The notes: a model not told the origin generated them from the sequence alone. Shown: positions 31,937 to 45,130, counted from the stretch's first letter. The stretch: 64,000 nt of DNA from Kalmusia sp. IMI 367209 (GCA_027946365.1 JAPEUQ010000007.1:496001-560000); one strand, 5' to 3'. Made by a program: numbers and translations.

Positions 31937-34260
31937 TATATAACGTGTGTGCGAGCGTGAGAATTTGATTTGAAATAGGCGTAGGCTAAGTAAGACTAAC
32001 GAATAATGGCAAGGGATGTGACACGTAAGAAACAAGGAGAGAAGTGTGGCCTTTTATAACACGGCTGGGCTCATGCCATCTGACATAATTCCCCCACCTG
32101 GACAACATGATCAGTCTGTCGGAGCCTCACTGGAATGTCCGAACGCGATGTCTTGCCTAAGTTGTAGTTGAATCCAAGAAGACTCAAACACCTTTTCTAC
32201 TCTGAATTTTATGTGTCAAGGGCAAAATGCTTTCTTTCTGCTTTGGCTTCGTGCCGTCACGTAACACTGAAGCGGAAATATTTCCAATCACTTTCGCTCA
32301 GAGCCGCGCGTTTTGGAGATTTAGTGTTATGTATCTTGAGGCAGCACCGTACACTACACAAAATATATCCTCCTATCCAATAATATCATCGTGAATGACA
32401 CATGGTGGACTATGAGTGAAAGTGATTCCAATATATGGGCGGGAAAAGATTAGCGAAGCGTGTTTCAAGGGGCTCGCACACCGCAACAGCTTTTCGAATG
32501 AATATCCATAAGGCTTCATAGTGTAGCGTGAAATTCATGTTATTCAGTGAGATGAATTGGTTAGTGTTAGAGGAGTGTGGTGCTTGTACGCGCAACAGAA
32601 GAGAGAGCGCAAGACATGGCTTCACAAATCCTCTCCAAGGTCAGTCATTAGCATCATCTACAGCCCAGACATGACAGCGGCATGAATACACCATAAGTGC
32701 ATATAATCAAATGTCTGCATTCTTCTACTGAGAACCTCGCTAAGTGGCCAACCCATCCTTGCAAAATTCAGTCCATCCATAATTCCTTCAATTATAGGAG
32801 GCCCAAGCTTTTGTCTGTACCGTTCGACTGGGTACAACACATTCCCAGTCGGCTCGAAATTCGGAGAAAAGCATGGACCATCCGCTCACACTAAGAGTAC
32901 CGTAAGGGGGTTCCAGGTTTCTGCACAGAGTCCACGGGTGAGACTGCAGACGCTTGATCAGGACCCGAGTGAACGGGAGAGCGAAACACCACAAGTGGGG
33001 CATGAGCCGATGATGTGCACCAGCAATCGACTCATGCTGGACGCATAAACTTCTACTAGCCTCTTTCTGTCGAAGTCTTTTTTTAAAGTTCAAGTAGTCC
33101 ATTGCGCAACGTTCACGGGTATGCTCGTTGCCTGATTGGCGGCAAGCGATGCTGCCCAACCTTCTCTGCGCTAGCTTCTATCTAAGTAGTAGAACGTCTT
33201 TGCGTAATTGAGCATGGGAAACACCTTCGAGGCAAACAACTAGAGGTGTTGCAGGCTTCCCGTTACCGTACTCACGTATCACTGCCCACACTTCGAAAGA
33301 CCAACCCTTTCGCCGCAATTGCTATTCTTGCTCCATCCTTGGATTCAACGGCTTCTTAACATCAATATCGACCCTTGTCACTTTAAACAGCGCATGCCCG
33401 ACACAGCAACACGACGCTTTTCCAGGACTAATCGTCAAGACGACAGTGCCAGATTACTACTCAAAACAAATGTTATAAAACTCTCTAGGACTGCTCTGAG
33501 GGACCATCCTGCAGGAAAGCCTGATAGTACACCTTTCAGCTCGATTTCTCAGAACGATGACCCAGTACGACTCGTCTACGCACTGCGACGACAATGTATG
33601 CTCAAGTCTTACAAACCCTCAAGCTCTTAAGCTTTTTAGCAATCTTTGCCCCCTGTTCTCTACTATACGTTACCATAAAATGACTGCTAGTTTTCCCCTA
33701 AGCTGCGAATGATAGAAGCCGCATCAGCACTTCGGTGTTGTGGTTGTGGTTGGTCTGGCTTCAACCCTGTTCACTCCGCCGGCGCCGAGGTGCTGATACT
33801 CGTACCGCTGTCCATGGATCGATGATAACTACTTTTCTCAATTGCAGACTTTGGTTTTGCTGGGTGTTTGAGGAAGAAAAGGAGGGGGCACATGTTAGTA
33901 AGGCACGATACTAGGCATCATACCGTTGACCAAAAGTTACATATGCCCCTCTATGATTTATGCCACGATATCAGACCAAGACCAGACTGAGCGACAAATC
34001 AAACAAGGCATGTATTCACGCTTCGCTGCACCGGCAAAGACTTTGCGAGCTTCGTCCCGAGGACTGAAATACACTGTATTCACAAACCATCTTAAAGCGA
34101 AGCTCCAACACGACGCCAACAACACCACGCTATGCACGCGTCCCACACCCCCAAAGACCCAAATCACTCATCCATATACATACATACATACATACATACA
34201 TACATACACAAGCCTAGCCTTCTCATCCCACTTCCACCCCTTCCAATTACCGTCCCAACC
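31937..34260. other. 2.3-kb gene-free stretch
   Basis: No supported gene. Several 60-120-codon frames exist (for example 32788-33159 and 33319-33630), but none has motifs or plausible splicing. A small stem (CGACTGGG with CCCAGTCG) lies near 32828-32854. The right end carries a TACA microsatellite. Confidence 0.45.
34177..34208. repeat. (TACA)8 microsatellite
   Basis: Eight uninterrupted TACA units lie just downstream of the RAV1 stop codon. This is a simple sequence repeat and probably length-variable. Confidence 0.95.
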
Positions 34261-37200
34261 CTAAAACCCAAATGCATCCAACAAACTACTAGCATCCGGT
34301 TCCTGAAACTGCGTCGGCGGCGGCTTTTTCTGCTCCTTCTTGACTTCATCCACTTTGTTCTCTTCTTCTTCTTCTTCACTCTCACTCTCCGCCTCCACGA
34401 TACTGCCCTTGGACTCGGCCAGCGCACTCGCAACATGTTCTCGTGCTGGCAAATCCGCGATGACGAGCGAACTACGCCGACGCAGTAACTTCCTGGGATC
34501 GAAGTCGAAGTCCGTAGCGGACTGATTGGCGCTGCGCGCGTGGAAGGAAGCATGTGGGAGTGCGGGGCTGAGTAGCGGGCGATTAGGCACGAGTTTTGCG
34601 GGGGGCGGTGTGAGAAATTCCCATGTTTTGACTATCAACGTATTAGCATATATTGTGTGCGTGAAGATTAGCGGGGAGGGGGGAGGAGGCAAAAGCGTAC
34701 CTAGGTCGAGCGCGAGCAAGTCGCAGCCCATGCGCTCGTATAGACTAGTAGTGTGCAGAACAAAGTCCCATTCTTCCCGCATGCCGATCATAGACGCGCC
34801 CTTCAGCGTCTGCAAACTCTTTTCGCGCAACTGCTTATACAGCACCACGAGGGCGGGGTCATCTGTGAGGTAGCTCTTGCTCTTGAAATTGGGTGTCTCG
34901 GGCGGGCTGAGCAGCGTCGAGAGCGGCGTGACCAGGGATCGCACCGCGTTGTCTCGCCGATTCAGCATCCAAAACGCCCAGGTAGCCAGCCAGCGATTGC
35001 CGTCGCGAGCAGCTTGCGGGAGGATTTTATCACGGAGGAAGTTAAGTAGAACGGGGGAGTCATCACCTCCGTATGCGCGTCCCACCGCGATAGCGAGTTG
35101 TGTGTCGCCGAGCTGATTGTGTAGGACGGAGATGGCGTCATGAAGACGATCTGCGAGGAGGAAGAAAGATGCTGCGTATTCGAAGCGGCGCTTTCCCATC
35201 AACGCATAGGCGTTCTTCAACGCAGCGGTTTTCCAGCGGTCTTCATTGAAGTTGTTGGAGAGAAGACGGTGTGTTGCTGTCTGCTCTCTGCTCCAGGTCG
35301 CCATGCGCCATAATCCGACCAGAACAGGCTTCTTTTTTAGTGCGAGGTAGTAGAGAGCGCAGTCTACAGGGTTCTTGTCTTCGGTCTTGGTATACTCGTT
35401 GCGAGCGATGACTTCGAACTGGGCGCGCTATTGCAGAACATTAGTTTCTCCATCTAACGACTGGCAGTTCAAGATACGTACTAATGCAGTGATGTCCGAC
35501 ATCCACATGAACACTCCACTCTCCTTCGCGTGTTGCCAGAGCATCTTTCCGTTGAAATGTCTCGAGATCAAATCAACCAAGATGTCCTGACTTTGCGAAT
35601 GGAACGCCCATATGATTTCTCTCCACGAGATTGGCGCTTGCGCATCACTAAGAGCGTGTGCACGGTAGAAGAGAAGGAAGCGGCCGGCGTTGTCATCGAT
35701 GGATCGACGATGTTTCTCAACCATGCCTACGCATTCTACAATATCGGCCAAGAGGAATTGTTCGCGACTAGACAGAAGCGGGATTTGTTTTGTTTGAAGG
35801 AGCTCATTGAGCTGGATAGCGACATCCTCGGTCACGGTCTGGGGTTCATCATCATCGGAGAAGTCTACGTAAGAGGAATGCAATCCCTTTCGCGACGCCG
35901 TTATCTGAGTCTATGTATCTTAAGCAGTCATTCCAATCAGATCATATGGAAGCATACCTCAACGTTTTCGGAGAACTCATCTGGCGAGAAGCCCAATGAG
36001 CTCTCAAGCTCCTCTCCTTCAGTCCAAAATTTCAGCTTTTGATACAAACGTATCAAAATACGTTGCACGAGAAGTAACTTCCCGGCTAGGACACATTGCG
36101 ACAGCAACTGCGGGTGGTAGATAGGCAGAGGCCCGTTGAGTCTGCTGACTGCAGTAAAGATATCAATGGAAGCCTTCTTGCGAGAGATCATGCGAAGGCT
36201 GGGGAATAAACCTTCCGATACCTCCACGTTCTCGTCCTGAACAAAAAGCTGGTTGCCAGCGCCGATGACAAGATTACCACTTCCTAACCACACTGAGTCG
36301 CCAATCGGATGAGGTGTGATGTCTCGAATCCGCACATCGCGAATCTGTACCCACGAGGGTCCAGCGTTAAGATAGTCGTACCTTAGCTGCGCGTAGATAA
36401 CAACGCGGTGAGGGAAGCCAACGGCAAGGATAGACTGATTGTCCGGGGTAGACGACCAATCGAGATCTTGGATGTTGCCGTTGCCTTCGAAGGTCTCTTC
36501 ATACTCCAATTGTGCACTTCTCGTATTCCAAATGGTGAGTGTCGTCTTTTCTGCATCCACGAGCGCTGCTTTTCGTATCGAGGTGCCACTCGCAAGTGAA
36601 GGATTCACGATGCTTGTGTCGACCTTTGATGTCTCTAGCCATTCGAGCTTGCGCTCTTCACTATTCACCCTTGCAGTCCAAGATCTGATGACTCCCGACT
36701 TGGTATATGAAATGGCGATATCGCGAGCGAATGTATCGAGGAAGCCTGAGATTACTGGTGCTGAGCCTGCAGGGTCAACAGGCAACACAAAGGCAAGGTT
36801 ATCTCCAGAACCTAGATCAAATGAGGAGTACTCTTCTATTCCGATCTCCGGATGTCCATTGGTATATCCGTTTGTGTGCGAATCGAGCAAAGAGAGCTTA
36901 CGTCCCGTGACGGGATCCCTCTCTAGTAAAGGAAGCCGAACCTCCCAGCAAATGCTCTTCATTTCCGAGCTAATCGTGGCAATATGCACCAAGCGACCAC
37001 CAGTCTGAGTTTCTGGTATGACCAATAGGCAGAGTGGCTTGCCCTGGAGTTTGTACTCAAGACGGTTGACCTCAACAGCCATAGGGCCTCGGGTATCCCA
37101 CAGAGCGATGTGTGCGTGATGGAGAAAGACTAAAAAGTTGCCATCCTGTAGCAGCGCTGTCCGGTGAATATGTTCGGTAATGGTGACCGTGCTATGGCGA

Positions 37201-38659
37201 TGAAGGCTCACGCCATGCTTGGTTGGTCGCTGCACCCATACAATGCATTCATCGGTTACTGTCCGAGAGACCAACGCTCGGCCGCTAGCCGTACGATTCA
37301 CTTTCTTGATAGCATGCGAGTGACCAGTCCAAATGGCCCTGCGCTCGATGCGGTTGGGTTGGGAGGGCGAGGGATCGAAGAAGTAGTCCAATCGAGCCTG
37401 CAGCCATTCAAGTCGTCCATCAAAATGATGCGAGAGTATGGTGAAGACCGAGGTCGGCTTATCGTGGCAGAACGCGTAGAATTGAACATTATCCTGCAGG
37501 CCACTAGCGCCTTTGGCAAAGTGTAGGTGCAATCCATCCACATGAGCAATGTTGAAAATATCAGTCAACTTCTTGACCTTATTACCAATGTTTTCAAATC
37601 CCCAGGCTGACATATTACCACGATCATCCAACACCACGCATATTTCGGGGTTGCGATTGGCGACCTCGATAAGGTGATTCAGCGCCATCTGGTCCTTCTC
37701 CGCAGTCGTAGACTGCTCCACGGCTCGCTCCGTTGCGTGCGTAAAGCATCGCCCATCGATAAAGAAAGCGTATCTCTTCTGCGAATGCTGGTCTAACGAC
37801 CGCGGCTTGATAGAATCCAGCAGGTCCACTTCGGTCCACAACCCAAGCCCATCTGCTCCGTGATGTTCGCTAGGCACCCATATTCGCACCTTGTAGTCGG
37901 CGCATATTGTGTATAGTATATTATCGGTTGCCTGCTCCTTGTGGAATGGTTTTCGCCAGTGTATGCCAGTAATGACTGTTGGATGCGGGAGATAATAGTA
38001 ATCGAAGCGCTGATCTACCGAGCCAAACGAAACACGCCGCCATATCTTCAGCAGTCTGTCGTACCTCCCCGTCGAAGCGATCATCTCTGCATCCGGTGAG
38101 AATTGCGCAAACTTCACGGGGCTTGCCAATTGCTTTGTCCATATCTGCTCCGTCTCGGCGTGCGTGTTGAACAGGGTAAGGGCTGCGCTCCCGGCGAGCA
38201 CTTCGTCGGGCGTGCCCCATGACAGCGTCGTTATCGAATCGTCAGCGTTGGACAGCGACATGCTGCCCTGCAGCGACCACTGTGCCTGTCAGCGCGTCTC
38301 CTGAGCTTGCGCATAGCTCCACCCCACCTTGACAGCTCCCTCATCTTGCCCGTATGGCTTGTATATGTATATGTGTCGCGTAGAGCAGACGGCTAGCTTG
38401 CCAGTATTCTCGTCAAGGCAGACAGCTTCAAGTTCAGACTCTTCGTCGATGTAGGTCGTTTGGAGGACGTGGTTCGGCGAATCGAGTATTATAAGCGCAT
38501 TCCCGGATATGTAGGCCTAATATATTTACGATTAGCTAAAGAACTCCAGCTGCTTTATCGGAAGAACTGTTGACGTACAATAATCTGCTGGCCCTCCCAT
38601 AGTCCATGAGTGACAGCTTGCAGCTTTGCCTGCGGCCGTCCGGGGAGGATGTCGCGCAT
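34261..38659 (-). CDS. RAV1: RAVE complex subunit Rav1 (V-ATPase assembly regulator)
   Basis: Six exons on the minus strand: 38659-38579, 38516-38328, 38285-35958, 35910-35482, 35427-34701 and 34631-34261. Together they give 1374 aa, close to yeast Rav1 (1357 aa). The introns are 62, 42, 47, 54 and 69 nt, and all phases agree. The N-terminal half is WD40 repeats (for example ITTLSWGTPDEVLAG and KFAQFSPDAEMIASTGRYD). The C-terminal half is the Rav1p_C region: ISWREIIWAFHSQSQDILVD, FMWMSDITAL, RWKTAALKNAYALMGKRR. The extreme C-terminus is acidic and Lys-rich and ends in LLDAFGF. With Skp1 and Rav2 it reassembles V1 onto Vo of the vacuolar and endosomal H+-ATPase. Intron 2 at 42 nt is unusually short, but it removes an in-frame TGA and restores VK-AQWSLQ. 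Confidence 0.93.
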
Positions 38660-39132
38660 GGGAGATTGCAATCAGGAAGTCCCTACCGATTCCGCATCGT
38701 TGGGGAAGCGCTGACTGAGGTCGGAAGACTGCAGCGCAAAGCAGTATGTGGAATAGCAACTACAGGCAACTATAAACTGAGTCGGAATATCGGACGTTCG
38801 ACCGGGGTGCGATGCAGGAGCTCACGCGCACGGTCCACGTGTGTCGTCAGAGGTTCCGAATTGGCAATCACCTCACGAAAACGGCCTTAAATAGCAACAA
38901 CACAGCGTCAGAATTCCAGAAATGCCGGTGCTCTAGGACTATCAGAGATAAAAACTATAGCAACAATAAGATTAAAAAGTGAATGTTGCTTGTCTATAAT
39001 CAGACCCCTTAGCTAGACAAACTTTTTGATTCCATGAACTGCTCCCTAGGACCTAGGACTGTACATCCACTGAAACGGAATGTATCGACGAACTTTAAGC
39101 CCCATAACGCCAATAATCATGTAATCTCCCCA
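38660..39132. other. Intergenic region RAV1 / PRMT3
   Basis: It holds the promoter side of RAV1 and the 3' side of the methyltransferase gene. No further gene was recognised. Confidence 0.5.
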
Positions 39133-40703
39133 TCAAGTCATTGTGCGCTTCAAGCTTCCAGTTACCGGGCCCTGCGCGCCTTCTACTTCCCACTCTACCG
39201 TTACATCGATCGCCCTATCATCTCGCCTCGTTTTCTTATATGTCACCGTACCCTTCAATGTGCTACCTCCCTTGACTTCCCTTTTCCGGTCTTCGTCTCC
39301 GAGTAGGAGCACCGCTTGGTGCCAGTGAGTGGGTGTAGAATATGGACCCGTCGAAAAGCCAAGTCCAGGCTCACCATTCTCTCCCCAAGCCGCCACATCG
39401 ATTCCTGTTGCATCTTGCTGCTTCTCGTGAGGCAAGAAGAAAGTATCGAACCATATTGCAAAGGCGTCTAACGGAGAAGCGCTAGACGTCAGCTTTGTCG
39501 AGAAAGGGACTGTGAAGTCTAGATCCGATATCTTGATGTGCTTCAGGTCGAGCTGATAGAAGGTAAATGGATCGCCAGAGACCGACTTGCTAGGGACGTC
39601 AAACACGCCAATCTCTCGTTCGTTGAGAATGCCTCCGGGTATCATGGAGGAGAAGTCGAAACCATACACATCCTTCCAAAATTTCTCGCCACTGGCATCC
39701 TCTATCCAGTCCTTGTCTGACACGGGAGCTATCCGTAATGTGCAATGCGATGGAACCATCAAGCCGTCCTCTTTCAAATACAGATCTCGGGCCCGAAGCA
39801 CAGAGTCTAGCATGCCTTCGAAAAGCAGCCCATATCCCATCCACTCAGAAATGATGATGTCTACCTTCTCTTTTCCGATCGTCCTCTGCGTGTGAAAATC
39901 TTCTACTCTACCTTGAATCACCTCAATCTTGTCTTGGTATCCATTTCGGGTGATGTTTTCCCGTGCACGTTTGGCGATGTCTGAGTTATCAACAGCAAGC
40001 ACCTTCTTCGCTCCTGCTCTTGCGCAAAACAATGATAGAATACCTGTACCGCAGCCAACATCAAGCACAGTCTTTCCAGTAAACAATTGGGCATTCTTCT
40101 CAATGAAGTCTCGATAACCCTCGGTTCGAACTCGGTCCTCTATCATCTCGCGATGAATTGCATTACCCTTGTAGGACTCAAAATAGCTTGTATCGCGGTC
40201 ATTGTCTAGAGTGATCTTCTCGACATCCTTCCCAATATTCTTCTGCAGCGCAGCTTCGTACTCATCATAATCCACTGCCTTCGAATCCGGATCCGGCATG
40301 AAATCACCCAATTCGAAAAGCAGCGCATCCTCTAGCAGTGTCGGTTGCAAGTACTTGTCATCCGCTAGTGTCTCATTATCTACTTTTATCTCCTTAGGAT
40401 CTATGCTCTTCTGGGACTCTAGTCGCAGATAATTGACGAGCTTGATGATAGTCAACTCATCGATGTCTGTCCACGTGATTAATATACGAATCAGGAAAGG
40501 TGTGTGGACTCACCTTGTCCCAGCTTCTTGATAGTATCTTCAACGTCGAAGCTATGCTCTGATTTTGAATGCGCAAACATTTCTGGAACGCGGCTCCACT
40601 GCTCGTCGCAAAAGAGACATTTGAAGGTAGTGGTATCGGCTTCGCTTGCGTCTTCGACAATGCTGCCCACAGAGCTTGCGGTATCTGAGTCCGTGTCCGA
40701 CAT
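39133..40703 (-). CDS. rmt3: Protein arginine N-methyltransferase 3 (PRMT3/Rmt3)
   Basis: Two exons, 40703-40514 and 40466-39133, give 507 aa. The 47-nt intron has a GTGAGT donor and an ACAG acceptor. A C2H2 zinc finger near residues 27-54 (FKCLFCDEQW, then HSKSEH) marks the PRMT3 subtype, which uses it to bind ribosomal protein S2. The SAM-binding motif VLDVGCGTG is at about 197-205. The double-E loop SEWMGYGLLFE at about 270-280 supplies both catalytic glutamates, and the THW loop (PTHWHQAV) is near the C-terminus. It is a cytosolic type I enzyme making asymmetric dimethylarginine on ribosomal proteins. Length fits the family (about 510-550 aa). Confidence 0.95.
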
Positions 40704-41421
40704 AATTTACTCTGATGATTCACACACGCGGTTGAATAGCGCGCCTGTATAGTAGAATAGATACTGAATGGTGGCGAACGGTTTCGTGGTGTTATTGTCG
40801 GCGAGTACCCAAAAAAGAAAGTTTATTTGTGGCGCCGTGGGGAAGCTGCGGGGTTGGTCTTTCGCGCCTACCGTAAAATTCCACGACTTCCAAAATCCTC
40901 ACCCCTTGCTCGATCACACGCATCACATACCAGCATCAAACATAAGACCCGAGTGCAAAATCAAGAATCTCAATTATCTGACAAGTCCAATATGCCGGAT
41001 ATGCGCCCCGACTATTGACTCCCATCAACAAAAAAAAACAAGGGCTGCAGTAACATCTAGCAAACTACAATAAACCATTTTCACAGAGCAAATCGCATCA
41101 AGAAGGCATCCTCAATGTTCTGTGTCTACCTCGTAGTCTAGCAACAGAAATGATTGTGCCATGATAGTGCTGCGATGCCACGCGGTACGCATTCCGCGAT
41201 GAAACTCCTTGAACCTTAAAACGAACAGATGTTGTACCGCAACGGTACTACAGTGGGTGGAGCAATCAATCGGAGTGTAGCTTACGCAGTGTAAACGGAC
41301 AAACAAGGAAGGCCAAGGGGATATGTACTCGGATCGAACAAGTACATCGTGTTCCTACCGATGTAAACTCAACAGAGATAGGCAAAGGAAGTCAAAGGAC
41401 GATGCCGGTTAACACGATAGC
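40704..41421. other. Intergenic region upstream of PRMT3
   Basis: No gene was recognised. It contains a short poly-A run near 41030 and the downstream region of the acidic-protein gene. Confidence 0.5.
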
Positions 41422-42776
41422 CTAGGATTCCAGGAGGGAGAGAAGCGCATTCGCTGCTGCACATATATCAGCACCTATCATAGTATCATCGGTAGCATAG
41501 CGTTCTTACCTTCATGCTCAGCGCGGAAGGGCGCTTTTTCCTGGGCATTCTTGTTGCCTTCAATAATGGCAGCATCTGTCTCAGTGTAAGCAGGAGAGCT
41601 AAAAGGGTCTGTGTTGATATCTGACAGACCTTCAACCTTGTCAACAACGATCTCCTCTTCCAAAAGAGTGATCTCACTACCGCCCTCGTCGGTCAAAGTA
41701 GTAGTGGCGAGGTCTGCATCGGTATCAGCCGGTGAGCCTGCAGCATCTATGATAGCAGCTGACTGAACTTCGACCTTTTCGAGAACAAACTCATTTTCAA
41801 GAAGAGTGGACTCGTTTTCGCCTTCGCCGACCGAAATAGTACTAGAGGAAGCCGGAGATAACTTACCATCGGCCTCTACAAGGGAATCCGCCTTGATCTG
41901 CTCATCAGATGGGGTAGCCAGCTTTAGCAACTCCTCGTCAAAGTCTTCCGAATCCACGAGAGTGTCCTCCTTATCTGCCGTACGCGAGTCCAACACTACA
42001 TCTTTCTGATCAGGAAGACCAGCGAGATACTGGTGGCAGTGTATAACGTATTCCTTGACGTTGTTTTCGTCGTTGACCTCTGTCCAAGGAATGATCTTTG
42101 CGTCTTTGCACCCAAGCTCAGCCAATCCAGCCTTGAGCTTCTGATACTCCGACAGCATGGCCTGGTTGATCTTGGGATGGCAGTACGGTCCAGTCTCGCC
42201 GCGCAGCTTCTCCTCCAGGTAACTCTTCAACGGCTTAATCATACGATTCATCTTCGACACAAACGGGCCAGCCTCGCGATTAGCACGCGGCTCAAGCCGT
42301 TCGCCGTGAGTAGTGTACAGAACCCTCCCAGCAAAGAACTCATTGAAGGCCACACGAATATCCTTCGGCCTCGGAAGCGTGAGACCAGACTTGCCCGCCT
42401 CGACAGCGATCAGCTGCCAATACAGCTCGAGCCAGGCCTCCTCGTCCTTGTGCCACATGATAACGGTCTTGTTTTTCATACCGGCGCGCCCGTACAGTTG
42501 GTTGCGCCACGCGTTGATCTTATCGATGTGTTGTTTGTTGTCCCAGTCAATTTCGGCGTGTACAAGCTTCTTGAAGTGCAGCTCCTTGCGCTCGTTCTTC
42601 TTGTTATCCCAGCACAGCATGCGCAACATGTCCGGCTGAGGCTCACCGACCTTGGCGTTCTCGCGGTCTTCAATAGGAATTAGAGGTGATACGGCACCTT
42701 TGTCGCCGATACACGCCTTCTTGGACGTTGTGGACGCGTCGCAGGGTTGATCGGTTGCTTTACGCTTGTTCGACAT
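41422..42776 (-). CDS. Hypothetical acidic protein with a conserved N-terminal domain
   Basis: Exon 1 is 42776-41510 and exon 2 probably 41456-41422, giving 433 aa ending in NALLSLLES. The 53-nt intron has a GTAAGA donor and a GTGCAG acceptor. Without splicing the frame ends 12 codons later at 41478. The N-terminus has a Lys-rich patch (MSNKRKATDQ). Next comes a compact domain of about 200 residues containing MLCWDNKKNERKELHFKKL, WRNQLYGRAGM and DIRVAFNEFFAGRVL. The second half is a Glu/Asp/Ser-rich low-complexity tail with repeated TLLE-x-E-x-V units. Trp-, Arg- and Lys-rich segments and the acidic tail suggest a nuclear protein. I do not recognise the family. Confidence 0.7.
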
Positions 42777-43447
42777 TGCGAGGAAAAGATGCGCTCGTTT
42801 CGGTAGCGAAATTAGAGGTGATATTGTTTGGATGTTGAATCTGGGGCAGCTAATAAACGCAGGAAGGTGTGAGAAAAAAACACATCAAACGTTGATGCGA
42901 GTTGAGAATGGTTTGGTAGTGGTGAAGTGGAAGCGCGGTAGTGTTTTGTAGTGACGAGGCGGAAGAGCGGCATCCGGGGCTTAACCACTTGGGCCCGTTG
43001 CCCGGGAGTAACTTGCAGTGAACGAATACTATGTTTTTGTATCGAGCTGGAACGTTGCCTGGGTTGCAAGTAAATAGAGACGGCACGTCGCGACGCGGTG
43101 AAAGTAAAAGTAGGTAGCTTTTCACCTTACACCTGCCAATTTCCGGGATAGAAGCCTTGTAATAGCATGTACACCAGTCACGGCTAGCTACCTCCTATAC
43201 ATGAAGACTTACTCACCTGTCACTCGCTTCAATGAGTGACCCCGGCTAATCAGCTATAGAAAGTCGTAGAAATTTTAAATCGCTATATATATATCATTCC
43301 CAAGGTGCTCAATCTATAAGTGAAAGTATTATTTAGATCAAACTTCAAGAAAACGATGGAGATAAAGAGTATGATACATCAAAGCCACTCTTGAAGTTTT
43401 TTTTTGAACGGATGCCTTGTCCCTTCTAATGAAGCTCTGATCAACCC
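42777..43447. other. Intergenic region
   Basis: No gene was recognised. It contains a (TA)n-like run near 43284-43293 and a 7-bp stem GTCACTC/GAGTGAC near 43217. Confidence 0.45.
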
Positions 43448-44112
43448 TCAAGTGCATGACCAAATAGCAAGCATTTCAAGGATAGATAGCATTGTGAACA
43501 AACCCGCGCTAATGGCGATTCCCAAATCTGCGCGCTTCAGATTTATACCGGAAGCCACACCGGCGATCACAGAAGCTACCAGCGTGAGGCACAATAGCCC
43601 AGCAACAGAAGCCTTATCAGTCTCATAACTGATCACAATAGCCTTTTTTGCAGGAGAGCTCGCAAGAACGCTCTCGTAGTTTGAGCTGAATTTTCCACAG
43701 TTTCGGAGAATGTGCGGGCGTTGGAAGGCAACTGTGAGCTCGGCAGATCTGTCAGAAGAGACGATGGTGACTTCTAAAGGGTAATTTGGGGTGCTAGTTT
43801 GGCTAAAAGACTGACTCCGTTAGCTATTTCCATGATCTTCTGACTGGAACAATATTAAACTTTCGAAGTGCTCACTGTGGAAAGAAATCCTATGGAGATT
43901 ATGAGCCTTCGCAAACCCAACAGATTCATGAAGGAAAGGCGAATCAAGCCGATTTGCTCCTTGTATAATGACTGCAGATCCATCACAATTCTCTCCGCTG
44001 ATCGATCATCTGGGGCCGTGAACTGGTAGAGATACCATCGATTCCTTTTCTTTTGAAACACAAGATTGACTTTGATCAAACTAGCCTGGTTTGTGGTCTC
44101 AGTGATCGCCAT
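43448..44112 (-). CDS. Hypothetical protein with two C-terminal transmembrane segments
   Basis: Two exons, 44112-43876 and 43810-43448, give 199 aa. The 65-nt intron has a GTGAGC donor, a GCTAACGG branch region and a GTCAG acceptor in phase 0. The soluble N-terminal part has VFQKKRNRWYLYQF and a conserved-looking FMNLLGLRRLIISIGFL. A middle segment, SSDRSAELTVAFQRP, follows. Two hydrophobic helices lie at about residues 148-168 and 175-196, separated by NLKRAD, which suggests a hairpin insertion into a membrane. No signal peptide. The family is not recognised; it resembles lineage-specific fungal membrane proteins. A 30-bp tandem repeat lies 110 bp upstream of the start. Confidence 0.65.
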
Positions 44113-44222
44113 CGGATCGTTGAGTCAACACGTCTCTGCACATGCATGTTGCCCATAATATGGCTCTGTTTTGTACAATATATACGTTTGAGTGTTTAGC
44201 AACTGCGATGCTCGACCTTTTA

Positions 44223-44333
44223 CCCTTCGCCAGTGCGGTGCTTCCAACCCTGCTCTTTCGCGCACGCGATGCTGAAATCCGACACCTTCGCGCATGCGAT
44301 GCTAGAACCCGGCACCTTCGCACATGCGATGCT
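44223..44333. repeat. 30-bp tandem repeat, about 3.7 copies
   Basis: Degenerate units of 30 bp built on CCTTCGCGCATGCGATGCT. The second, third and fourth units are the most alike and the first is diverged. The repeat lies between the two-TM gene (start 44112, minus) and the C2H2 gene region, so it sits in the presumed promoter of the former. Each later unit contains the palindromic core GCATGC or a variant. Confidence 0.8.
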
Positions 44334-44719
44334 AATTAAAGTCTATATATAAGGTGTGAAGCCAGTCGCTGGTATTGCAAAACGGTGGGTGTGGGTGGGT
44401 CTGTTGAGTGGCTAGGTGGCATTGCAACACACAATTTCGATCCAACATCATTGTCATAGAATTGTCCTCAAGAAGCATTGGAAATACTGTTTGGTACGTA
44501 ACGTCTTGGTTGCTGTTTTCTATGTTTACTCAGCCAATCATATCCAATGAAAATAGCCATCGCAGCTGCGATGCTTGGCACTTCCCCTCCCGATGTCGCC
44601 GCGGCTTTTCCTCCTGGTTTTCGATGCAACGAGGACATATCTCAGTATCACATTTACGATCTCCATTCCAGATGTGATGGGATATAATCGAGCATGTTAT
44701 TTTTGATTGATCTGATGTA

Positions 44720-44995
44720 ATGAACGTCCAGCAGACTGTGACTAGTCAACAACCCACCAATCGCGCTCAAAGAACGAACAATCAGGCATCGGGAACGTCA
44801 CATAGTGCTCAAGGTACAACTTCTCACGGAAGTGAGGCTCTAGCATCTGCTGCTTTGATGCGCTGGCTCCACGAAAAGCCATGGGAAGAACCTTTTCACG
44901 TCCAAGGCACCAACCACGGTAGAAATACGGAGAGTTCAACGAAACCTCAATTTCCGTTAACAAGGCGTTCGGGCTCTACTGAGCGGGGCTCTTGA
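44720..44995 (+). other. Open frame, possibly the first exon of the C2H2 gene
   Basis: ATG-initiated frame of 91 codons rich in Thr, Ser, Gln and His (begins MNVQQTVTSQQ). Candidate donors occur at 44816 (GTACAA) and 44924 (GTAGAA), but neither joins in phase with the most obvious acceptor at 45130. I cannot decide whether it is a real exon. Confidence 0.3.
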
Positions 44996-45130
44996 TCAAG
45001 ATTACTTTGAAGCCCATCTTCTCAGGAATCACAAAACTTGATATACCCTGCTAACCCGGACGCGTCAACTTATATTATGGAGTACTTGTTGACTATCCTA
45101 TCTCGAAAACCTAATTGCTGACACCGACAG

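Noticed and set aside
33319..33630. 103-codon plus-strand frame
   Set aside because: Non-conserved composition, no recognisable domain or splice context.
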